A DNA stretch of 64,000 nt from VRUE01 sp963706605 (lineage in GTDB: Bacteria; Actinomycetota; Thermoleophilia; Solirubrobacterales; 70-9): assembly GCA_963706605.1 (NCBI GenBank), contig OY970165.1, positions 2,108,001-2,172,000 of the forward strand, in the 5' to 3' direction. Position numbers and translations under genes: made by a program. Within the stretch, counting starts at the first letter, position 1. Each line of letters begins with the position of its first letter. Of the stretch, positions 25,553 through 33,756 are shown in pieces. The notes under the pieces were generated by a model. The model had not been told where the DNA came from. It saw only the letters and a program-made list of their open reading frames with translations, and ran no database searches.

Positions 25553-26872
25553 TTGTTGGAGACGCCGATCAGATTGGGGCAGGGGAAGCGGAGCGTTCCC
25601 GCCGCTGTCGCCTACGCCATCACGCACCAGGCGAGGACCGAAATCCACACGATCCTCAACGAAGGGCCGCGCTCGCAGGGGGAACTGGCGCGCTTGATCC
25701 GCGCCCCCGCGAGGAAGAACATCGGGCATCACCTCAGGGAAATGCTCATCGACGGCTCCATCGAGCTTGCCTATGTCAAACCAGTGCGCAACGCCTTCGA
25801 GCACTACTACCGAGCGGTTGCGATTCCGTTCTACAGCGACGAGGAAATCGAGGCGATGCCTCCCGAGGCAAGGCAGGCAATCGCTGGCGTGATCCTTGAG
25901 GGAGTCATGTCCGAGGCGATGGCTGCGCTTTGGGCGGGGAGGATGGTCAACGACCGTCGCGTTTGGTTGTCTTGGCGCTGGTTCAACGTCGATGCTCAGG
26001 GCCGCGAGGACATCGCAGATGACCAGGCGAGGCATTGGGAGCGAGTTCGGGAGATCGAGGTTGAATCGTTTGGACGTTGTGCCAGGTCAGGTGAGCCGAC
26101 CAAGTCGATCATCGTGACCTCGTTGGGATTTGAGCGCTTCCGTTTCTCGGCACCCCGGCCAATGCCGATGGTGGGTTCGGAAGAAAGCGCTCCGCCGCCG
26201 ATCAGGTTGGGGCAGGGGAGTCGAGGAGTCGAGGAAGCCGTCGGCTACGCGCTCAAGCACCAGCACCGGGTTGAACTTCTGTGCCTTCTGAACGAAGGCG
26301 AGCGCAACCGCTACGAACTAGCCGCGTTGATCGGCGTGGAGCCGCACAAGATCAAGCACCACCTCAAAGAACTGCTGGACGAGGGCTCGATCGAACTGGC
26401 CTGCTCCAAGCGCGTGGGCAACATGATTCAGCACTACTACCGAGCGGTTGCGATTCCGTTCTATAGCGACGAGGAAATTGAGGCGCTGCGTCCGGAGGAG
26501 AGGCAGGCATTTGCTGGCGTGATCCTCCAGGCGGTCATGGCCGAGTCGCTCGCTGCGCTTTGGGCGGGGAAAATGGCTGATGATCGCCGCGTTTGGTTGT
26601 CCTGGCGCTGGTTCCACGCTGACGCTCGGGGCCGCGAGGACATCGCAGACGACCAGGCGAGGCATTGGGAGCGAGTTTGGGAGATCGAGGCAGAATCGAC
26701 CAACCGCTGCGCCAAGTCGGGGGAGCCGACCAAGTCGATCATCGTGACCTCGCTCGGGCATGTGCGCTGCCGTAGGGCACCTGTGGTTACGCCGGATGGC
26801 AAGCCAAATGAGCCCGCCGTTACAGGGAATGTCTTCGCCTCAGAGGGGCAGCCGCGGGTGGCTCGACCGTAG
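25553..26872 (+). CDS. Tandemly duplicated winged-helix regulator
   Basis: A 439-residue protein starting at TTG 25553, built from two homologous units. Unit A is about residues 4-192 and unit B about 216-402. Each opens with PIRLGQG, contains a winged helix (ARTEIHTILNEGPRSQGELA / HRVELLCLLNEGERNRYELA), the motif HYYRAVAIPFYSDEEIEA, RRVWLSWRWF, and closes with KSIIVTSLG. The units are so alike that DNA identity is high over long stretches, so the duplication is fairly recent. The fused dimer would read an asymmetric or palindromic site with one polypeptide. It is related to the 237-residue regulator at 24049. Function and targets are unknown. Confidence 0.8.
   Translation: MLETPIRLGQGKRSVPAAVAYAITHQARTEIHTILNEGPRSQGELARLIRAPARKNIGHHLREMLIDGSIELAYVKPVRNAFEHYYRAVAIPFYSDEEIEAMPPEARQAIAGVILEGVMSEAMAALWAGRMVNDRRVWLSWRWFNVDAQGREDIADDQARHWERVREIEVESFGRCARSGEPTKSIIVTSLGFERFRFSAPRPMPMVGSEESAPPPIRLGQGSRGVEEAVGYALKHQHRVELLCLLNEGERNRYELAALIGVEPHKIKHHLKELLDEGSIELACSKRVGNMIQHYYRAVAIPFYSDEEIEALRPEERQAFAGVILQAVMAESLAALWAGKMADDRRVWLSWRWFHADARGREDIADDQARHWERVWEIEAESTNRCAKSGEPTKSIIVTSLGHVRCRRAPVVTPDGKPNEPAVTGNVFASEGQPRVARP
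25566..26760 (+). repeat. Internal gene duplication (two copies, ~630-bp period)
   Basis: Copy 1 is about 25566-26129 and copy 2 about 26199-26759, inside the same reading frame. The blocks from 25801 and from 26431 begin with the same 38 bases (codons for HYYRAVAIPFYS), and similar identity recurs at the RRVWLSW and REDIADDQARHWER segments. The period is 630-633 bases. Confidence 0.8.
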
Positions 26873-26944
26873 ACCCTTGCCACCCCCTGCCAATTTGGGG
26901 CGGAGTGGAGGGCCAGATGGACCGCATTCCGCTTGCCGCTGCGA

Positions 26945-27018
26945 TGCCGGAGGAGGGACTCGAACCCCCGACACGCGGATTATGATTCCGCTGCTCTAAC
27001 CAGCTGAGCTACTCCGGC
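26945..27018 (-). tRNA. tRNA-Met (anticodon CAT)
   Basis: On the minus strand the acceptor stem GCCGGAG pairs with CTCCGGC with discriminator A. The D-arm is AGCTCAGCTGGTTAGAGC, the anticodon stem GCGGA/TCCGC encloses loop ATCATAA (anticodon CAT), and the T-arm is GGGGGTTCGAGTCCCTC. The regular acceptor pairing and loop resemble elongator Met; tRNA-Ile(CAT) is the alternative. Its 3' end faces the accessory stretch of regulators. Confidence 0.92.
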
Positions 27019-27083
27019 CGGGACCGGGGATGCTACCGATGGCGCTGCATACCGCCTCGGCGCCGAATAGCCTTGGTGTTGTG

Positions 27084-28037
27084 ATGGGAAGCGCTTTGGA
27101 CAGGGCGGTCAGCACCCTGATCCGGGATTGCCTGGATCTGAAACCAGGCGAAGACGTACTCGTGATCTGCAACCCGATCACCGAAGAGCTCGGTGCTCTG
27201 TTGCGGATCAACGCACAGGGCGAGGGCGGTGAAGCGACGCTGGCGGTCATCTCCGAGCGCGACTCGCACGCTGCCGAGCCGCCACGGCCGGTTGCCGCCG
27301 CGATGCTCGTCGCCGACATCGTCGTGGCGCCGACGATCCAATCGATTTCCCACACCGAAGCGCGTCGGGCTGCCACGGAAGCAGGTGTTCGGGTTGCCTC
27401 GATGCCTGGGGTGACCGGTGAGATGCTCGCCCGCCTGATGGGGGCGGACCTGCAACTGCTGCGGAAACGGGGCTCGGCGGTCGGCCGGGCGTTGGGAGTC
27501 GGCGCCGAGGCTCGAATCACCTGTGCGCACGGCAGCGACCTGCGGCTCGGGTTGGAGGATCGGACGGCGATAGTCGACGCCGGTGCGCTGAGCATGCGAG
27601 GCGCGTTTGGAAACATCCCCTGCGGTGAGGCCTTCATCGCCCCGCTGGAGGGCTCGGCGGAAGGAACTCTGATCGTCGATGGGTCAATTGCGGCGGTCGG
27701 CAAGCTGGCCGAGCCGGTCGAGCTCACGGTCCGCGCCGGTCATCTGACCGAGGCGAGCGGGTCAGACGGCGCCCAGCTGCTCGAGTTGCTCAGCGAACAC
27801 GGCCCCGACGGCACGAACGTCGCGGAGCTCGGCATCGGCACCAACGAAAGCGCGATCCTCACCGGCAACATCCTCGAGGACGAGAAGATTCTCGGAACCG
27901 CGCATGTCGCCTTCGGGGCCTCGGCGGCGATCGGTGGCACGGTCCAGGTGCCGGTCCATCTCGACTGCGTCGTGCTCAAGCCGACTGTCGAGATCGACGG
28001 CACCGCGATCGTGCGGGCCGGCGAGCTGGTCGTCTGA
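27084..28037 (+). CDS. M29-family aminopeptidase
   Basis: A 317-residue protein with ATG at 27084 (GTG 27081 is possible; upstream residues look non-coding). M29 signatures are visible: FGNIPCGEAFIAPLEGSAEG (metal-binding Glu), DGSIAAVG, ELGIGTNESAILTGNILEDE and GTAHVAFG (metal His). These are dinuclear-metal aminopeptidases of the AmpS/PepS type that trim N-terminal residues from cytosolic peptides. Length is slightly below the usual 370-410, mainly in the N-terminal region. It lies 11 bases from the end of the glutamate formimidoyltransferase start, probably in one operon. Confidence 0.82.
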   Translation: MGSALDRAVSTLIRDCLDLKPGEDVLVICNPITEELGALLRINAQGEGGEATLAVISERDSHAAEPPRPVAAAMLVADIVVAPTIQSISHTEARRAATEAGVRVASMPGVTGEMLARLMGADLQLLRKRGSAVGRALGVGAEARITCAHGSDLRLGLEDRTAIVDAGALSMRGAFGNIPCGEAFIAPLEGSAEGTLIVDGSIAAVGKLAEPVELTVRAGHLTEASGSDGAQLLELLSEHGPDGTNVAELGIGTNESAILTGNILEDEKILGTAHVAFGASAAIGGTVQVPVHLDCVVLKPTVEIDGTAIVRAGELVV

Positions 28038-28040
28038 GCG

Positions 28041-28932
28041 GTGGCACAGCCGCTGCTTGCCGTACCCAACGTCTCGGAGGGCCGCGACGTGGCGCTGATC
28101 GCGGTGCTGGAGCGAGCCTTCTCCGACGGGGTCGACCTGCTCGATCGCCATAGCGACCCTGACCACAACAGGACGGTCTTCACGCTTGGCGGCGAGGCCG
28201 GCGCGTTGCGACGGGCGCTGGCCAGGGGCGCCTCTGAGGCGATTCGCACGATCGACATGACCAACCACGCCGGCATCCATCCGGCGATCGGCGCTCTCGA
28301 CGTACTGCCCGCTCGTCTGGCCGACTCCCGCCACCCGCGAGATCGCCCGCGAGACGGCACTCGGGGTCGCCGGGGAGGTTGGCGATCTGGGAGTCCCGGT
28401 CTTCCTCTACGGCGATTTGGCCGCGGGCCCCGGCCACGCCGAGCGGGCCTACTTTCGCAACGGAGGTTTGGCCGAGCTATGGGTGCGGATGGAGGCCGGT
28501 GAGCTGCGCCCGGATCGAGGTCCGGGGCTGCCGCACCGGACGGCGGGGGCGACGCTTGTCACCGCCCGCCCGCCGCTTGGGGCTTTCAACGTCGAGCTCG
28601 ACAGCGACGACCTGGACATCGCGCGTGCGGTCGCCGCGGCGCTGCGAGAGTCCGGCGGCGGCCTGCCCGGCGTGCGGGCGATGGGACTGGTGCTTTCGGG
28701 TGGCCGCACGCAGGTCTCCACCAACGTCCACGACCCCGTCGCGGTACCGCTGGGAACGGTGGTCGAGCAGGTTCGTGCCCTCGCCGCTCCGCTCGGCGCC
28801 CGGCCCCTGGAAGCGGAGCTGGTCGGACTCGTTCCGGCTGCTGCCCTATCCGGTTATCCGCAGGACGTCCCGATTCGCGACTTCGACCCCGGTCGCCAGA
28901 CGATCGAGTCGCGCCTTGCCGGGCTCACCTGA
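28041..28932 (+). pseudogene. ftcD: Glutamate formimidoyltransferase, frame-disrupted near 28310
   Basis: From GTG 28041 the frame reads LLAVPNVSEGRD, HSDPDHNRTVFTLGG and MTNHAGIHPAIGALDVLP, classic for the N-terminal half of FTCD, then turns into Arg-rich noise. The +1 frame continues the homology from about 28313: VWPTPATREIARETALGVAG, GVPVFLYGDLAAGPGHAERA, and then GAFNVELDSDDLDIARAVAA through LSGYPQDVPIRDF to TGA 28932. Removing one base in CCCGCTCGTC (about 28307-28316) rejoins the halves. The enzyme transfers the formimino group of formiminoglutamate to tetrahydrofolate in histidine breakdown. No cyclodeaminase domain is present. A sequencing insertion is as likely as genuine decay. Confidence 0.78.
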
Positions 28933-28959
28933 GCAAGCCGGACCGCTAGATTCCGGGGC

Positions 28960-29325
28960 ATGGCCCAGACGAAGAAGAAGCGCCGCCGCAAGCACCGGGG
29001 AACGCAGGGAGGGCGAGTCGATCCAAACCGCCGCGCGGGCCGCCCCCGCACTCGCGAGGAGGCCAAAGCCCGCGCCCGCGCGGGACGCAAGGGCCCGGCA
29101 AAGATCGATGCTCCGCCGACCTGGCGCAGCGCGATCACCCGCGGCGCGGTCGCCGCCGCCATCTTCACCGTGCTCCTGGTGCTGATCTTCCGCCGCGCCC
29201 CCGCCGCCGCGCTTGGGCTCGGCGCTTTCATGCTCGTCTTCTACATCCCGGCCGGTTACTACATCGACACGATGATGTGGCGGCGGCGGGAGCGGGCCCG
29301 GATCCAAGCCAAGGAGAAGGGATGA
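28960..29325 (+). CDS. Small membrane protein with highly basic N terminus
   Basis: A 121-residue protein starting at ATG 28960. The first 55 residues are extremely Lys/Arg-rich (MAQTKKKRRRKHRGTQGG, RPRTREEAKARARAGRKG), followed by two membrane helices (about 60-80 and 85-103), then a short basic tail. The basic N terminus may bind nucleic acid or lipid head groups. The stop overlaps the ATG of the following hydrolase by four bases. No family name can be given with confidence. Confidence 0.7.
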   Translation: MAQTKKKRRRKHRGTQGGRVDPNRRAGRPRTREEAKARARAGRKGPAKIDAPPTWRSAITRGAVAAAIFTVLLVLIFRRAPAAALGLGAFMLVFYIPAGYYIDTMMWRRRERARIQAKEKG

Positions 29326-29966
29326 GCCTCGACGTGCAGATGCTCACGGTGGGTCCGATCGCTGAGAATTGCTTCGTGCTGAGGCGCGAAGGCTCCGGCC
29401 GCGGCCTGATCGTCGATCCCGGTGACGAGCCCGACCGGATTCTCACCACAGTCGAGGAGATGGGGGTGAAGATCGAGGCGATCCTGGTCACCCACTGCCA
29501 CTTCGACCACATCGGGGCAGTCGCGCCGGTGGCGGCGATCACCGGCGCCCCGGTCTACTGCCCGCAGATGGAGGCGCCGATGCTCGCCGACATCATGGCC
29601 TACGTCCCCTTCCCCGGAATCGGTCCCTACGAGGGCTATGCGGCGGACAGGACCGTGAACGGGGGAGAGCAGTTGGAGCTCGCCGGGATGACCCTTGACG
29701 TGATCGCCACGCCGGGCCACAGCCCCGGCCATGTCACCTACTCGGTGCGAGGTGAGGACGCGATGTTCTCCGGCGACGTGCTCTTCCAGGGGTCGGTTGG
29801 GCGAGTGGACCTTCCCGGAGGCGACGGGCCGACCCTGATGCGGTCGATCCGCGAGCTGCTCGACTCCCACTCGCCGGAAACCGGCGTCTACCCAGGGCAC
29901 ATGGGTGTCACGACGCTCGGTGCCGAGCGCGCGACCAATCCCTTCCTCGCCGAGCTGGCGCGCTGA
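29322..29966 (+). CDS. Metallo-beta-lactamase-fold hydrolase (glyoxalase II-like)
   Basis: A 214-residue protein with start ATG 29322 overlapping the previous stop (ATGA), which decides against a longer frame from 29277. The metal motif is THCHFDHIG (HxHxDH), with downstream ligands in TPGHSPGHVTY, MFSGDVLF and VYPGHMG. This is the set for a dinuclear-metal hydrolase of the GloB/YcbL type acting on thioesters such as S-lactoylglutathione or a mycothiol/bacillithiol analogue. The substrate is not determinable. hisS follows after 32 bases. Confidence 0.85.
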   Translation: MSLDVQMLTVGPIAENCFVLRREGSGRGLIVDPGDEPDRILTTVEEMGVKIEAILVTHCHFDHIGAVAPVAAITGAPVYCPQMEAPMLADIMAYVPFPGIGPYEGYAADRTVNGGEQLELAGMTLDVIATPGHSPGHVTYSVRGEDAMFSGDVLFQGSVGRVDLPGGDGPTLMRSIRELLDSHSPETGVYPGHMGVTTLGAERATNPFLAELAR

Positions 29967-29998
29967 TCCAAGCGCCGCGCAGGTAAGGTCGCGCCACT

Positions 29999-31243
29999 AT
30001 GGCGAGCAAGTACCAGGCGCCCCGGGGGACCTTCGACATCCTGCCGGCCGACGCCCAGGCGAGAGGGCGGGTTGAAACCACGGCCGCGGCGATTTTCGCC
30101 CGCGCGGGCTATGAGCCCATCTCCACGCCCGCCTTCGAGGACAGTGAGCTGTTCGAGCGTGGGGTCGGACGCTCCACGGACATCGTGCGCAAGGAGATGT
30201 TCACCTTCGAGGACAAGGGCGGTCGCAGCATCACCCTGCGGCCGGAGGGGACCGCACCGATCTGCCGCGCCTACCTGGAGCACGGCATGCACAAGCTGGC
30301 ACAGCCGGTGAAGTTGTCCTACGGCGGACCCTTCTTCCGCCACGAGCGCCCGCAGGCGGGTCGCTTCCGCCAGTTCCACCAGATCGGCGTCGAGGCGATC
30401 GGTACCGACTCCCCGCTGGCGGACGCCGAGGTGATCACGCTGCTCTCCGATCTGCTGACCGAGCTGGGGGTGCCCGGTGTCGAGCTTCGGCTCGGCAGCC
30501 TCGGCTCGCTGGATACGCGCAGTGCCTACCTGGAGGAGCTAAAGGCCCACCTGCGCGCCAACGAGGGAGAGCTGTCGAAGGACGTCCGTGAGCGGATCGA
30601 GATAAACCCGCTGCGCGCCTTCGACGCTGATGACGAGGGGACGCAGGGGGTGATGGCGAGCGCTCCGACCATCGTTGAGCGCCTCGAGGGCGAGGACGCG
30701 GATCACTTCTCCGAGGTGCGAGCCCTGCTGGAGGTGGCGGGGATCGCATTCGCGATTGACTCGACCCTGGTCCGCGGCCTCGACTACTACTCGCGGACGA
30801 TCTTCTCCTTTGTCTGCGACCAGCTCGGTGCGCAGTCCGAGGTTGGTGGCGGTGGCCGCTACGACGGTCTGATCGAGCAGCTTGGCGGCTCCCCGACGCC
30901 GGCCGTGGGTTGGGCGGTCGGGGTAGAGCGGATTCTCCTCGCCTTGGGCGAGAGCGAGGCAGCGGTCGGTCGCGACGCCTTTCTTGCCGTCGCCGAGGAC
31001 GGCCTCCGCCGGCGCGCCATGGTGTTGGCCGTCGAGCTTCGCCACGCAGGGCTCTCGGTCGAGGTCGACCTCGCCGAGCGCAGCCTCAAGGGCCAGCTCA
31101 AACACGCCGACCGAGTCGGCGCCAGGCGCGTCGCGATCCTCGAGGAGGATGGCTCCGTACGGCTCCGCGACATGGAGAGCGGCGAGCAGCGATCGGTCGA
31201 TCCCGCCGGTCTGATCGAGGCGATCGGTGGGGTGCGGTCATGA
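29999..31243 (+). CDS. hisS: Histidyl-tRNA synthetase
   Basis: A 414-residue class II synthetase starting at ATG 29999: APRGTFDILP at the N terminus, motif 2 FFRHERPQAGRFRQFHQIGVE-like region near residue 117, the histidine-specific LVRGLDYYSRTIF near residue 258, motif 3 GGGRYDGLI, and the C-terminal anticodon-binding domain (AMVLAVELRHAGLSVEVDL ... VAILEEDGSVRLRDM). It is coupled to aspS by an ATGA overlap, a hisS-aspS pair found in many bacteria. Confidence 0.95.
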   Translation: MASKYQAPRGTFDILPADAQARGRVETTAAAIFARAGYEPISTPAFEDSELFERGVGRSTDIVRKEMFTFEDKGGRSITLRPEGTAPICRAYLEHGMHKLAQPVKLSYGGPFFRHERPQAGRFRQFHQIGVEAIGTDSPLADAEVITLLSDLLTELGVPGVELRLGSLGSLDTRSAYLEELKAHLRANEGELSKDVRERIEINPLRAFDADDEGTQGVMASAPTIVERLEGEDADHFSEVRALLEVAGIAFAIDSTLVRGLDYYSRTIFSFVCDQLGAQSEVGGGGRYDGLIEQLGGSPTPAVGWAVGVERILLALGESEAAVGRDAFLAVAEDGLRRRAMVLAVELRHAGLSVEVDLAERSLKGQLKHADRVGARRVAILEEDGSVRLRDMESGEQRSVDPAGLIEAIGGVRS

Positions 31244-33036
31244 GCGAGGCACCGGCGTTGCGTCCAAACGAGTACCGCGATACCTGGTGCGGCCAGGTGC
31301 TCGGCGACCGAGTGGACTCCACCGCGCGCGTGGCCGGCTGGGTCCATCGGCGCCGCGACCACGGCGGGCTGATCTTCATCGACCTGCGCGACCGCACCGG
31401 GATCGTTCAGCTCGTCTTCCACCCAGACTCTTCCGGCGAGGCCTTTGCTCTTGCCCACAAACTGCGACCCGAGGACGTGCTGAGCGCCGCTGGCACCGTC
31501 GTCCGTCGCTCCGCGGAGACGGTCAATGCCGAGCTCGCGACCGGCGAGTTCGAGCTGGCGGTCGCCGAGGCCGAGTTGCTTGCCGACGCCGAGACGCCGC
31601 CCTTCCAGATCGAGGGCTTCTCCGGCGAGGTCGGCGAGGACGCGCGACTGCGCCACCGCTACCTCGACCTGCGCCGCGAGCCGATGCGCGAGGCGTTGGC
31701 TCTGCGTCACCGGGTGACGGCGGCGATGCGGGAGTTCCTCGACGGCGAGGGCTTCCTCGACGTCGAGACTCCGGTGCTGACCCGCTCGACCCCGGAGGGC
31801 GCCCGTGACTTTCTCGTCCCCAGCCGCCTCCAGCAGGGGTCCTTCTACGCGTTGCCACAGTCGCCGCAGCTGTTCAAGCAGCTGCTGATGGTCGCCGGCT
31901 TCGAGCGCTACTACCAGATCGCCCGCTGCTTTCGTGACGAGGACCTGCGCGCCGACCGCCAGCCGGACTTCACCCAGCTGGACGTCGAGATGTCCTTCGT
32001 CGACGTCGACGACGTGATCGAGCTCAACGAGCGGCTGCTGGCACACGTCTTCGAGCGGGTCGGGGGCCCACGGGTCGAGCTGCCGATCGAGCGGCTTCCC
32101 TACGACGAGGCGATGAGCCGCTTCGGCACCGACCGGCCGGACATGCGCTTCGACCTGGAGCTCGTCGACCTCGCCGACGCCCTGGCTGAGACCGAGTTCA
32201 AGGTGTTCAGCGGGGCGATCGAGTCCGGAGGCGCGGTGCGGGGGCTGAACGCCGGCTGTCGCGAGCTGCCTCGCTCCGAGCTGGACGGCCTCATCTCCCG
32301 TGCCCAGGAGCTCGGTGCGAAGGGTCTCGTCTGGGCGTTCCGGGAGGGGGAGGGCTGGCGCTCGCCGACCGCCAAGTTCCTCTCGGAGCGGGAGTTAGGA
32401 GAGCTGAACCGCCGGCTCGGCGCCGAGGAGGGGGATCTGCTCCTGCTCGTCGCGGACGAGCGTCGTGTCGCTGACGCCGTCCTGGGGCAGTTGCGGGTGG
32501 ATCTGGCTGAGCGCTTTGACCTGATCCCTCCGGACGAGCACCGGTTGGTCTGGGTCGTCGAGTGGCCGTTGATGGAGTGGAACTCGGGTGAGGAGCGCTG
32601 GGACTCGTTGCACCATCCGTTTACCGCGCCGGCTGGGGAGTTCGATCCCGATCACCCCGGTGAGGCCAGGGCGCTTGCCTACGACCTCGTCTGGAACGGG
32701 CAGGAGATGGGTGGGGGCTCGATCCGCATCCACCGCGCCGACGTCCAGCAGGCCGCCTTCACGGCGCTGGGGATCGACGCTGAGGAAGCCGAGGCGCGCT
32801 TCGGCTTCCTGCTCGAGGCGCTGCGCTACGGCGCTCCGCCACACGGCGGCATCGCCTACGGACTTGACCGAATCGTGCAGCGCCTCGCCGGCGCCGGTTC
32901 CATCCGTGACGTGATCGCCTTCCCGAAGACCGCCTCCGGCGCCGACGCCCTGACCGGCGCCCCGGCACCGGTCGGCGAGATGCAGCTGAAGGAGCTGGGA
33001 ATAGCGCTGCACCGGCGCGGCCTCGCCGGGCACTGA
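31240..33036 (+). CDS. aspS: Aspartyl-tRNA synthetase
   Basis: A 598-residue class II synthetase starting at ATG 31240, overlapping the hisS stop. An N-terminal OB-fold anticodon domain (AGWVHRRRDHGGLIFIDLRD) is followed by the catalytic core with motif 2 YYQIARCFRDEDLRADRQPD, a bacterial GAD insertion (about 290-420) and motif 3 GIAYGLDRIVQRLAG. Whether it charges only tRNA-Asp or also tRNA-Asn cannot be told here. Confidence 0.95.
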   Translation: MSEAPALRPNEYRDTWCGQVLGDRVDSTARVAGWVHRRRDHGGLIFIDLRDRTGIVQLVFHPDSSGEAFALAHKLRPEDVLSAAGTVVRRSAETVNAELATGEFELAVAEAELLADAETPPFQIEGFSGEVGEDARLRHRYLDLRREPMREALALRHRVTAAMREFLDGEGFLDVETPVLTRSTPEGARDFLVPSRLQQGSFYALPQSPQLFKQLLMVAGFERYYQIARCFRDEDLRADRQPDFTQLDVEMSFVDVDDVIELNERLLAHVFERVGGPRVELPIERLPYDEAMSRFGTDRPDMRFDLELVDLADALAETEFKVFSGAIESGGAVRGLNAGCRELPRSELDGLISRAQELGAKGLVWAFREGEGWRSPTAKFLSERELGELNRRLGAEEGDLLLLVADERRVADAVLGQLRVDLAERFDLIPPDEHRLVWVVEWPLMEWNSGEERWDSLHHPFTAPAGEFDPDHPGEARALAYDLVWNGQEMGGGSIRIHRADVQQAAFTALGIDAEEAEARFGFLLEALRYGAPPHGGIAYGLDRIVQRLAGAGSIRDVIAFPKTASGADALTGAPAPVGEMQLKELGIALHRRGLAGH

Positions 33037-33091
33037 GTCGAGATTCGCCCGCTCTGCTCCGGGGAGGGAGAAGAGCGGTCAAAATGTCTGT

Positions 33092-33379
33092 ATGAGCCTT
33101 CTTGATCGCTTCAGGTTTTCTCGCCGGGACCGCCAGCCGGGGCCGGGGAAGACGCCGGTTTACGTCGATGATCCGCAGTTCGACAGTTGGGAGGTCGTGC
33201 GCGATTTCGGTGACGTGCGGACCGCACGGGCGTGGCACCAGGCGCTGACCGAGGCCAGGATCGAGGCGGTTCTCACGGCCGATTGGCCGGTCGATCGATA
33301 CGGCCGCGGCGACATCGCGCTGCGCGTGCGGGGCGACGATTGGAGCGAGGCGGAGTTCCTGCTCTCCAACCTGGATTGA
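33092..33379 (+). CDS. Small DUF2007-like protein
   Basis: A 95-residue protein starting at ATG 33092 with purine-rich sequence upstream. The sequence WEVVRDFGDVRTARAWHQAL, ARIEAVLTADWP and DIALRVRGDDWSEAEFLLSN follows the beta-alpha-beta-beta plan of DUF2007 (putative PII-like signal protein): a residue-spanning swap of chain positions, then a strand that presents a small molecule or protein. The assignment is by pattern only and the ligand is unknown. Confidence 0.6.
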   Translation: MSLLDRFRFSRRDRQPGPGKTPVYVDDPQFDSWEVVRDFGDVRTARAWHQALTEARIEAVLTADWPVDRYGRGDIALRVRGDDWSEAEFLLSNLD

Positions 33380-33441
33380 CGTGAAGCGCAGGTGGTGTCG
33401 CTTGGACCGATCTCCAGTCGCCGGGACGGGCTCGTGGTGGT

Positions 33442-33486
33442 ACGGTGGGACCGAGGCTCGAGCCCGTGCGAGAGCCGTCCCACCGT
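33442..33486 (+). other. Long intergenic hairpin (candidate structured RNA or terminator)
   Basis: ACGGTGGGAC (33442-33451) pairs perfectly with GTCCCACCGT (33477-33486), and inside the loop GGCTCG pairs with CGAG..CC, giving a nested hairpin of about 45 bases. It sits in the roughly 350-base gap (33380-33731) between the DUF2007-like gene and the AbiEi/DUF559 gene. No T-run follows (TTGACCCAACAC), so an ordinary intrinsic terminator is unlikely. Further dyads and a CCCTTTTCTTCAAGGG stem-loop occur downstream (about 33554-33570). No known RNA family was recognised. Confidence 0.4.
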
Positions 33487-33709
33487 TTGACCCAACACAA
33501 ACGGCGCGGGGGCCGATCTCTCTTGGTCCTGTGGGATCCGGAGGAGGCGCCCACCCTTTTCTTCAAGGGATCAAAGCCAGGGGCGGCAACGGCGGGTTGG
33601 AGCCTCTTTTTCGTGGCAAAGGCTTGACACTCGTCGCACCACGTGCGCGCGGCGGCGCGCAAGCATCGGCCCATGGCCGTCGAGATCAACCGCAGCGCCG
33701 CCCCAAGGG

Positions 33710-33756
33710 ACGAGGGTTGCGTTGCCCCCGCCATGCGGGGCAAATGCAACCCTCGT
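33710..33756. repeat. 47-bp palindromic element, copy 1
   Basis: The left arm ACGAGGGTTGCGTTGCCCC is complemented, with one bulge, by the right arm GGGGCAAATGCAACCCTCGT around a short central CGCCATGC. It is 43 of 47 identical to copy 2 at 34647-34693 and in the same orientation. The arms could form a cruciform or RNA hairpin of about 19 bp. It contains a possible start codon (ATG 33732) of the gene between the copies. Confidence 0.75.

Noticed and set aside
33380..33640. 6S RNA candidate
   Set aside because: The hairpin is present but the long rod with a central bubble and typical flanks of 6S RNA could not be traced; kept only as a structured region.
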